DNA from: Chryseobacterium sp.
GTDB taxonomy: Bacteria > Bacteroidota > Bacteroidia > Flavobacteriales > Weeksellaceae
Direction of reading: 5' to 3'
Length of the DNA: 7,398 bases
Assembly: GCA_003852805.1 (NCBI GenBank)
Contig: RDDY01000197.1
Coordinates: 1 to 7,398, forward strand
This document shows positions 1 to 5,261 of the stretch, in pieces. Within the stretch, counting starts at the first letter, position 1; the number at the start of each line of letters is the position of its first letter. A program made the position numbers and the translations under genes. The notes beneath the pieces were generated by a model that had not been told where the DNA came from, searched no databases, and worked only from the letters and a program-made list of their open reading frames with translations.

Positions 1-201
1 GGTTTTCATTCCCGGTACGCGTGTCTGTCCTTCAAAGGCAGGTCTGTAATCGGTGTGCGGCTTCTCGGTTTCCACAGGCGGCAGCCCTGCGCTTGGAGTT
101 TCATCGTTGTCACGGTCGGGAAGAACCAAACTTTTGTCTTGGCAGGCAAGGGTTGAGAGCATTAATGAAGCAATCACCGAATAGGTTGTTAAAGTTTTCA
201 T
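1..201 (-). CDS. N-terminal fragment of a lipoprotein, probably a PQQ-dependent sugar dehydrogenase
   Basis: The minus strand is open from an ATG at 201-199 to the left edge, giving 67 residues; the rest of the gene lies outside the window. It starts with a lipoprotein signal peptide (MKTLTTYSVIASLMLSTLAC): one Lys, a hydrophobic core, then the lipid-attachment Cys at residue 20 followed by Gln-Asp. The product should therefore be exported and lipid-anchored. A polar, Pro/Asp/Glu-rich linker (about 21-50) leads into TDYRPAFEGQTRVPGMKT (50-67). This resembles, from memory, the stretch just before the beta-propeller of Bacteroidota soluble PQQ-dependent glucose/sorbosone (aldose) dehydrogenases. 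The lipoprotein call rests on visible sequence. The enzyme call is inference from a short stretch, since no catalytic or PQQ-binding residue lies inside the window. It is divergent from uvrB across 73 bp. On its own strand I see only a weak -7 candidate, GATTTTTG at 244-237. Confidence 0.6.
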   Translation of the reverse strand, partial: MKTLTTYSVIASLMLSTLACQDKSLVLPDRDNDETPSAGLPPVETEKPHTDYRPAFEGQTRVPGMKT

Positions 202-262
202 AAAACACTGTATTTGGCTGGATTACACTTGAATATCAAAAATCGGGCAACTCAATATTTCG

Positions 263-270
263 TATTTTTG
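263..270 (+). promoter_or_regulatory. Bacteroidota -7 promoter box of uvrB
   Basis: TATTTTTG matches the Bacteroidota primary sigma-factor -7 consensus TAnnTTTG exactly. Only four bases (cacc) separate it from the uvrB ATG at 275. Because transcription in this class normally starts a few bases after the box, the mRNA would begin at or next to the ATG, i.e. be leaderless or nearly so. I see no good -33 TTTG at the usual spacing. I recognise no LexA/SOS operator around it, although Bacteroidota LexA sites vary and this cannot be excluded. Confidence 0.7.
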
Positions 271-274
271 CACC

Positions 275-2266
275 ATGAAATTTGAGCTTAATTCAGAGTT
301 TAAACCCACCGGAGATCAGCCGCAAGCCATCGAGAAACTAACGGCCGGCATTGAGCGCCGCGAGAAGTACCAAACGTTGCTGGGCGTGACCGGTTCGGGG
401 AAGACTTTTACCATTGCCAATGTGGTGCAGAATGTGCAGCGCCCCACCCTTGTATTGGCGCATAACAAAACGCTGGCGGCACAGCTCTATATGGAGTTCA
501 AGGAGTTTTTTCCGAACAATGCCGTGGAGTATTTCGTCAGCTATTACGACTATTATCAGCCGGAAGCTTTTATCCCGACAACCAATACTTATATCGAAAA
601 AGACCTTAGCATCAATGAAGAAGTTGAAAAACTGCGCCTCTCTGCCACTGCGTCTTTGCTGTCGGGTCGGCGAGATGTGCTGATTGTGGCATCGGTATCG
701 TGCATTTATGGTATCGGTAACCCGACGGAGTTTCACCAGTCGGTAATCACACTGGAACTTAATGCCAAAATCACGCGCACATCGCTGCTGCACAATCTGG
801 TGAACGCTCTGTACTCACGCAGCGTCAACGAATTTGTGCGCGGCACCTTCCGCGTAAAAGGCGATGTGGTGGACATTTATCCTGCCTATGCCGACAGCGG
901 CGTGCGCGTGCAGTTCTTCGGCGACGAAATCGAAAGCATCCACAGCTTTGACCCCGTAAGCGGAGACTTGATCTCAAGGTTCGACAAAATCAACATCTAT
1001 CCCGCGAATCTCTTCGTAACCACCAAGGAAACGCTGAACGGCGCGATCCGCAACATTCAGGACGACTTGGTAAAACAGGTAGATTTTTTCAAACAAATCG
1101 AAAAACCCTTTGAAGCGAAACGCCTCGAAGAACGCACCGAGCTGGATTTGGAAATGATTAAGGAACTCGGCTATTGCTCGGGCATCGAGAACTATTCGCG
1201 CTATTTAGACGGCCGTTTGCCCGGAGGAAGACCGTTCTGCCTCTTGGATTATTTCCCCCAAGATTATCTGATGGTGATTGACGAAAGCCATGTCACCGTG
1301 CCGCAAGTGCATGCCATGTACGGTGGTGACCGCAGCCGGAAAGAAGTATTGGTGGAACACGGTTTTCGCCTGCCCGCGGCTATGGACAACCGCCCGCTGA
1401 AATTCGAGGAATTTGAAGGGATGCAGAACCAAGTGATCTATGTAAGCGCCACACCCGCCGACTACGAGTTGGAAAAAACCGGTGGAGAATACATCGAACA
1501 AATCATCCGTCCGACGGGATTGTTGGACCCTGTGATAGACATCCGCCCGACGATGAACCAAATCGATGATTTGATGGAAGAGATCCAAAAGCGCGCGGAA
1601 ATCGATGAACGGACCTTGGTCACAACCTTGACCAAGAAAATGGCCGAGGAACTGACGAAGTACTTTACACGCTTCGGCATCCGCACCCGATACATCCACT
1701 CCGATGTGGAGACCTTGGAGCGCATCCAAATCATGCAGGATTTGCGTACCGGTTTATTTGATGTTCTGGTGGGCGTAAACCTTTTGCGTGAAGGCTTGGA
1801 CTTGCCCGAAGTCTCGCTGGTTGCGATTATAGATGCAGACAAAGAAGGAATGCTGCGTTCGCGCCGTTCACTGGTACAGACCATCGGGCGTGCCGCACGG
1901 AACTTGAACGGTCGCGCGATTCTGTATGCCGATAAGATCACGCGGAGTATGCAAGCCGCCATCGACGAGACCAACTACCGTCGTCAAAAACAAATGGAAT
2001 ACAATGAAAAGCACGGCTTGGTACCGACAGCGCTGAACAAGAAAATCAGCGACAAATTGGTCGGCAGAACCAAGGATTTCCCCGACGAGAAATATACACA
2101 GAAAGAAATCATGCAAAAGGTGGCCGAGACCAAGTCAAGTTACAGCATGGAGGATATCGACAAGATCATCGCAAAAAAGCAGAAAGAAATGGAGGCCGCT
2201 GCCAAGAATTTGGATTTTATTGCCGCTGCCAAACTGCGTGACGAAATTGCAGCGCTGAGAGCATAG
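275..2266 (+). CDS. uvrB: UvrABC system protein B, nucleotide excision repair helicase-like subunit
   Basis: UvrB is the damage-verifying subunit of nucleotide excision repair: UvrA loads it on DNA, it inserts a beta-hairpin between the strands, and it recruits UvrC. The 663 residues are close to the usual length (E. coli 673), so the gene is complete. Visible landmarks in order are the N-terminal TGDQPQAI (12-19), Walker A GVTGSGKT (37-44), the aromatic hairpin start SYYDYYQPEAFIP (89-101), Walker B VIDESH (334-339), VSATPADYE (390-398), helicase motifs RYIHSDVETLER (472-483), REGLDLPE (505-512) and QTIGRAARN (535-543), and a C-terminal UVR domain (about 625-660) that contacts UvrC. The start is fixed by the conserved MKFEL N-terminus. 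The gene has its own promoter (box at 263-270) and terminator (2291-2327) and looks monocistronic. No key residue appears to be missing. Confidence 0.98.
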   Translation: MKFELNSEFKPTGDQPQAIEKLTAGIERREKYQTLLGVTGSGKTFTIANVVQNVQRPTLVLAHNKTLAAQLYMEFKEFFPNNAVEYFVSYYDYYQPEAFIPTTNTYIEKDLSINEEVEKLRLSATASLLSGRRDVLIVASVSCIYGIGNPTEFHQSVITLELNAKITRTSLLHNLVNALYSRSVNEFVRGTFRVKGDVVDIYPAYADSGVRVQFFGDEIESIHSFDPVSGDLISRFDKINIYPANLFVTTKETLNGAIRNIQDDLVKQVDFFKQIEKPFEAKRLEERTELDLEMIKELGYCSGIENYSRYLDGRLPGGRPFCLLDYFPQDYLMVIDESHVTVPQVHAMYGGDRSRKEVLVEHGFRLPAAMDNRPLKFEEFEGMQNQVIYVSATPADYELEKTGGEYIEQIIRPTGLLDPVIDIRPTMNQIDDLMEEIQKRAEIDERTLVTTLTKKMAEELTKYFTRFGIRTRYIHSDVETLERIQIMQDLRTGLFDVLVGVNLLREGLDLPEVSLVAIIDADKEGMLRSRRSLVQTIGRAARNLNGRAILYADKITRSMQAAIDETNYRRQKQMEYNEKHGLVPTALNKKISDKLVGRTKDFPDEKYTQKEIMQKVAETKSSYSMEDIDKIIAKKQKEMEAAAKNLDFIAAAKLRDEIAALRA

Positions 2267-2290
2267 AGATTTTGATTACTGCCGCCAGGC

Positions 2291-2327
2291 AAACCTCATA
2301 GGTTTCTAAAACCTATGAGGTTTTTTT
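2291..2327 (+). terminator. Intrinsic terminator of uvrB
   Basis: A perfect 15-bp inverted repeat (arms AAACCTCATAGGTTT at 2291-2305 and AAACCTATGAGGTTT at 2309-2323) encloses a 3-base loop, CTA. It runs into seven T residues (2321-2327), 24 bp after the uvrB stop. This is a textbook rho-independent terminator for plus-strand transcription. On the minus strand the left arm is followed by GCC rather than a T run, so it should work less well in that direction. The hairpin is also the end of the opposing small gene: the loop read in reverse is that gene's TAG stop codon, and the right arm encodes its last five residues (KPHRF). Confidence 0.93.
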
Positions 2328-2539
2328 ATCTGTCGTTTGATTTCGCGCAATAGATCTTCCAAGCCGTTCAGCTTGATTTCATAAACGGTGGACAGTTGCA
2401 TGCCCAGCTTACCGGGCGGCATGCCTTTGCGGTTGAACCATTCGAGGTAGCTGACGGGCAGATCGGCCAAGAGCGTACCTTTGTATTTGCCGAACGGCAT
2501 TTTGTGCACGCAGATTTCTTTCAATATTTCGGGATTCAT
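2306..2539 (-). CDS. DUF3820 family small protein
   Basis: This 77-residue protein matches the DUF3820 family (Pfam title: putative quorum-sensing-regulated virulence factor). That name is not a demonstrated function here, and the molecular role is unknown. Family signatures seen are MPFGKYKGTLLADLP (14-28), SYLEWFNRKGMPPGKLG (30-46) and YEIKLNGL (53-60). The tail (61-77) is basic, IKRQIKKPHRF. There is no signal peptide or membrane segment, so it is probably cytoplasmic. The ATG at 2539-2537 overlaps the TGA of the upstream membrane gene by four bases (ATGA), indicating co-transcription and probable translational coupling. The gene converges on uvrB with a 39-bp gap. Its final five codons and stop lie inside the uvrB terminator hairpin. 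The family match is from recall and fairly secure. Confidence 0.87.
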   Translation of the reverse strand: MNPEILKEICVHKMPFGKYKGTLLADLPVSYLEWFNRKGMPPGKLGMQLSTVYEIKLNGLEDLLREIKRQIKKPHRF

Positions 2540-3621
2540 ACAATAAGATCAACATTATCGTCCAAGTCATCGTCCTCGGGGACGACCAACTCAGGCACGG
2601 CATCTTCGGAGAATTCGTCTCTGTAAACCCGGATCAATAAAACGGTCACCGAGACCAGAATCGGCCCGAAGATCAAACCGATGAAGCCAAAGATATTGAT
2701 CCCCATGATAATACCGAAAACCGTGTTGAGCGGATGAATGTTCTCTAACTTCTTCAAAAAAGTAAATCGCAATACATTGTCGATCAAACCGACCACCACC
2801 ACACTGTAAATGAGCAAGCCGATGCCCGAACCCGTATCTCCGTTTGCCATCATAAACAAGGTGACGGGAATATAAATAATGGCCGCACCCACCACCGGAA
2901 GCATGGACCCGATAAACGTCAGCACAAACAAAAGCCAAGGGTTCGGAGCACCGAAGATATAGTAGCCTATCACTCCTGCAATCGCTTGACCCAAGGCCAC
3001 CACGGGAATCCCAACGGCATTGGCAATAATCATACGGCGTATTTTCTCACCGATCAAAGTGACATTTCCTTTTTTGAGCGGCGCAGCATTGCGCAATAAT
3101 GTCTCGAACCTGCGGGGCGCTATCAACAGGAAATACAGGATGAAGTACATGGCGACAATACTGGTAAAGGCATTCAAAGTTGTTCCGATGGCCGATGTCA
3201 TATAGCTATTTGCCATTTCTTTCAGCTTGGCCAAATTCTCTGTACTGAGCACATCGATGCGGGTCTTGCTGTAAACAAAATCATGCACCTTATCCACAAA
3301 GCCGTTGAAGGTGGTCATGTATTCCTGCATGTGGCCCAGCCGTTCCAAGATTTTATCGATCAAGAAATAAACGGGCAATACCAGCACCACCAAAGTTGCC
3401 AGCATGAGCACCGTCGCGGCCAGCCAAGGTTTCCAATCCTTTACTTCTATCAGATAGATAATGTAACGCCGGCATACCACATACAGAGTAAGCGCACCTA
3501 ACAATGCGGGGATAAAGGCGGCGAGATTGTACACAATAAGTGTGGACAAGCCGATGAGAATCAGCAGGAAGAAAACTTGTTTCACCTTGGCGCTGCTGAT
3601 TTGCTGTTGATCTTCAGACAT
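2536..3621 (-). CDS. AI-2E/PerM family membrane protein
   Basis: This 361-residue polytopic membrane protein belongs to the AI-2E transporter family (E. coli TqsA, PerM/YdgG-type). Family members export autoinducer-2 or act as Na+/Li+/H+ antiporters, and the substrate cannot be read from sequence. Hydrophobic segments lie at about 15-50 (two), 66-88, 152-168, 198-222, 228-257 (two), 265-281 and 300-331 (two). Between segments 3 and 4 is a soluble amphipathic stretch (about 89-145), as is typical. Family motifs are GSMLPVVGAAIIYIP (238-252), LIDNVLR (279-285), IHPLNTVFGIIMGINIFG (295-312) and GLIFGPILVSV (315-325). The C-terminus (about 335-361) is strikingly acidic, with EDDDLDD at 349-355. 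The start is the ATG immediately after a terminator T-run. The stop overlaps the downstream DUF3820 gene by four bases, so the two form an operon. Confidence 0.93.
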   Translation of the reverse strand: MSEDQQQISSAKVKQVFFLLILIGLSTLIVYNLAAFIPALLGALTLYVVCRRYIIYLIEVKDWKPWLAATVLMLATLVVLVLPVYFLIDKILERLGHMQEYMTTFNGFVDKVHDFVYSKTRIDVLSTENLAKLKEMANSYMTSAIGTTLNAFTSIVAMYFILYFLLIAPRRFETLLRNAAPLKKGNVTLIGEKIRRMIIANAVGIPVVALGQAIAGVIGYYIFGAPNPWLLFVLTFIGSMLPVVGAAIIYIPVTLFMMANGDTGSGIGLLIYSVVVVGLIDNVLRFTFLKKLENIHPLNTVFGIIMGINIFGFIGLIFGPILVSVTVLLIRVYRDEFSEDAVPELVVPEDDDLDDNVDLIV

Positions 3622-3661
3622 AAAAAAAAATAGAAAAGCAGTAATTGAAAAATTACTGCTT
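3622..3661 (-). terminator. Intrinsic terminator between the 248-aa membrane gene and the AI-2E family gene
   Basis: Read on the minus strand, an 11-bp perfect stem (AAGCAGTAATT at 3661-3651, AATTACTGCTT at 3646-3636) with loop TTTC is followed by TTCTA and then nine T residues ending at 3622. The hairpin starts 26 bp after the stop of the upstream membrane gene (3688) and the T-run touches the ATG of the AI-2E family gene at 3621. It should end transcripts of the membrane pair and insulate the next gene. Read on the plus strand there is no T-run after the stem, so it is directional. Confidence 0.85.
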
Positions 3662-3687
3662 ACAAATACTGTACTAAAGCCGCAGCC

Positions 3688-4434
3688 TCAGACGTGTTTT
3701 ATCTGCACGGGTGTGCCGGCAAAGGCTGCATAGGCAGAATACATGGCCACAATCATAAATGGTGCGGTGGCAATCAATCCGATACCGCACAGCAATACGC
3801 CGGCAATCGAGATGAAAAATGACGCCACAGCCGTGAGGAAGAAAACACCGAAATTGGCCTTGGCATAATCGAAACTTTTTTTGATTCCGTCAACGGCCGA
3901 TGCATTCTCGAAGAAAACTACAGGCATCCCGATGAAGAACATTACCCACAGAACAATTCCCGGAATTACACACAGAAACAGACCGATACCCGTAAGTATC
4001 CCCGCAATCAGCGAATAGAGGATCAGGTTGGCTGTATTGTGGCGATAGCCGATGAACAAATCTGAAAAGGCAAATGCCTCTCCGTGGTTGGCCTTGTGCA
4101 CCACGTACAAATAACCGGCGTACATAGGATACAACAAAAGCCCGACAACGCCCGATGCCGCAATACCGGCAGAAAAACCCGGAATAACCCACACGTTGTA
4201 ATCTCCACGCGAGATCATTTCCTGCATATAGGTCTGTTGTTCTACGCTATTGATGCCCATGATACGCTGCAAAATAGCGTTGAGTATGGACGACAAAACA
4301 GCCGTCACTATCACCACCAAGATGCCGTACAAAACTGTTTTCTTGTAGTTGTCCCAAGCGTGCGAGATAATATCGCTTGTGGTACGCTGCGGCTGTCGAT
4401 AGGTACTGCCGCTGATTGGATCGAAATCTGCCAT
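3688..4434 (-). CDS. Six-helix integral membrane protein, DUF975/YciC-like, paralogue of its neighbour
   Basis: The function is unknown. The 248-residue protein has a polar N-terminus (1-30) and then hydrophobic segments at about 34-56, 82-112, 134-150, 152-176, 195-214 and 216-238, so it should sit in the cytoplasmic membrane. The second half has a pattern like DUF975/YciC-type membrane domains: SDLFIGY (124-130), IPGIVLW (157-163), PVVFFEN (171-177), a conserved Ser at 187, and GVLLCGIGLIATAPF (212-226). The upstream gene carries the same motifs seven residues earlier, so the two are tandem paralogues 63 bp apart. A directional terminator follows the gene. It might have its own weak promoter (box at 4466-4459) or be read from the gene upstream. 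The family name is a tentative recollection; membrane location and paralogy are visible directly. Confidence 0.85.
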   Translation of the reverse strand: MADFDPISGSTYRQPQRTTSDIISHAWDNYKKTVLYGILVVIVTAVLSSILNAILQRIMGINSVEQQTYMQEMISRGDYNVWVIPGFSAGIAASGVVGLLLYPMYAGYLYVVHKANHGEAFAFSDLFIGYRHNTANLILYSLIAGILTGIGLFLCVIPGIVLWVMFFIGMPVVFFENASAVDGIKKSFDYAKANFGVFFLTAVASFFISIAGVLLCGIGLIATAPFMIVAMYSAYAAFAGTPVQIKHV

Positions 4435-4458
4435 ATTACGTGTTCTTTAAGATTCGAG

Positions 4459-4466
4459 TAAATATA
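4459..4466 (-). promoter_or_regulatory. Possible weak -7 box upstream of the 248-aa membrane gene
   Basis: The minus strand reads TATATTTA, which matches TAnnTTTG except at the last base. It lies 24 bp before the ATG at 4434, inside the 63-bp gap between the two membrane genes, where I see no terminator. It could give this gene an internal promoter in addition to readthrough. In A/T-rich intergenic DNA such a near-match can be chance. Confidence 0.3.
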
Positions 4467-4497
4467 GCAATTCCGGCTCTACGCGCGACGCTTTTCT

Positions 4498-5217
4498 TTA
4501 CGAAGTTGCCATAGTTTTCACCGTCACCTCGTTGTACAATACATAAATCACCGCATTCCAAAAAGGAAACGTAAAAAGAAGGCCTACACCAAAGAGCAGA
4601 ATTCCGACATAACTGATTACCACGGCAGCCAGCGCGCAGACCACAAACAAGAACGGATGAAGCATAAACGCGCGGGCGCTGGCCGCAACGGCTGCATTCA
4701 GCCGCATATTTCCGAAAAACAGCAGCGGCGAACACAGCAGGGTAAACAATACCCAAATGACGGAAGGCAAGACAAACATCTTCGCGTAAAAGTTGATGAT
4801 GCCCCAAAACAAATAAAAGCCAAAAAACAGAAAAAAATTACGTCCCTCGTAACCCTTGAAAAGATCTCCGGCGCGCGGGCGCTCTCCTTTATCGATCTTT
4901 TGGTAAATGAACAGCAACCCGATATTCAGCGGAAAAGCAATGGCCGATGCAGCCACGCCCAGCAGTGCTGCCAAACGGTAGTTCTCGGTTTGTGCCAGCT
5001 CTTGCAGACGCTGTTGAAAAGCGGCCGTATCGGTGGTGAGAAGAGCGGAGATCTCTCTCAGCGGTTCCATCAGATTCAACTGCCGAAATATGAAGAAAGA
5101 AACGGCATAGAACAAAACGAAGTAGATCAACGAGAACAGAAGCTGAAATGATAAGGTAGAACTCCAGTATCCGAAGGCCTTTCGTAATATATCGCCGGGT
5201 TGCAAAGATTTTTCCAT
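4498..5217 (-). CDS. Six-helix integral membrane protein, paralogue of the following gene
   Basis: The function is unknown. The 239 residues hold about six hydrophobic segments: roughly 24-46, 83-105, 127-143, 146-168, 187-203 and 205-227. A polar, probably extracytoplasmic or loop region lies between the first two (about 48-80). Motifs shared with the downstream 248-aa protein, all at a constant offset of seven residues, are GDLFKGY (117-123), Pro 151, PLLFFGN (164-170), Ser 180 and GILLFGVGLLFTFPF (205-219). This indicates an ancestral duplication with a largely ungapped second half. The gene is first in the leftward membrane cluster, has a perfect -7 box 13 bp before its ATG, and is divergent from pabB by 44 bp. 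DUF975/YciC-like is the closest family type I can suggest, and only tentatively. Confidence 0.85.
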   Translation of the reverse strand: MEKSLQPGDILRKAFGYWSSTLSFQLLFSLIYFVLFYAVSFFIFRQLNLMEPLREISALLTTDTAAFQQRLQELAQTENYRLAALLGVAASAIAFPLNIGLLFIYQKIDKGERPRAGDLFKGYEGRNFFLFFGFYLFWGIINFYAKMFVLPSVIWVLFTLLCSPLLFFGNMRLNAAVAASARAFMLHPFLFVVCALAAVVISYVGILLFGVGLLFTFPFWNAVIYVLYNEVTVKTMATS

Positions 5218-5230
5218 GTTTTATTTTATG

Positions 5231-5238
5231 CAAAAATA
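5231..5238 (-). promoter_or_regulatory. -7 promoter box of the leftward membrane-protein genes
   Basis: On the minus strand TATTTTTG is an exact match to the Bacteroidota TAnnTTTG box, 13 bp upstream of the ATG at 5217. The predicted leader is only about 8-10 A-rich bases. The box lies back to back with the pabB box, 11 bp away, so each promoter's -33 region overlaps the other promoter. No clear -33 TTTG is visible. Confidence 0.65.
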
Positions 5239-5240
5239 CG

Positions 5241-5248
5241 GAAGCTTC
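5241..5248. other. Palindrome at the centre of the divergent promoter pair
   Basis: GAAGCTTC is a perfect 8-bp palindrome lying exactly between the two divergent -7 boxes. The symmetry continues outward after a three-base mismatch on each side (AAAAT at 5233-5237 against ATTTT at 5252-5256), partly because the two promoter boxes are themselves inverted copies. It could be an operator or be fortuitous; the sequence alone does not decide. Confidence 0.25.
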
Positions 5249-5249
5249 T

Positions 5250-5257
5250 TAATTTTG
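5250..5257 (+). promoter_or_regulatory. -7 promoter box of the pabB-pabC operon
   Basis: TAATTTTG matches TAnnTTTG exactly and is separated from the pabB ATG at 5262 by four bases, the same spacing as at uvrB. The transcript is therefore predicted to start at or next to the ATG, without a leader. Confidence 0.65.
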
Positions 5258-5261
5258 GCGA

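Noticed and set aside
21..203. Plus-strand open frame of 60 codons at the left edge
   Set aside because: It is antisense to the lipoprotein signal peptide and linker, which make a much better protein on the minus strand.
202..274. SOS/LexA operator in front of uvrB
   Set aside because: uvrB is SOS-regulated in many bacteria, but I see no convincing inverted repeat of operator type here beyond short A/T-rich matches.
1205..1974. Two long overlapping minus-strand open frames (174 and 170 codons) inside uvrB
   Set aside because: They lie wholly antisense to a highly conserved gene, overlap each other, and their translations show no recognisable domain or plausible start context.
4084..4461. 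Plus-strand open frame of 125 codons
   Set aside because: It is antisense to the 248-aa membrane protein, has no promoter box and a His/Gln-rich translation. It is a shadow.
4657..5151. Plus-strand open frame of 164 codons
   Set aside because: It is antisense to the 239-aa membrane protein. The translation is Lys/Gln/Arg-rich and low in complexity, as expected from the complement of a hydrophobic coding sequence.
5241..5248. GAAGCTTC palindrome as a transcription terminator
   Set aside because: The stem would have no loop and lies upstream of both divergent genes, so termination makes no sense there. It was kept only as a possible operator.
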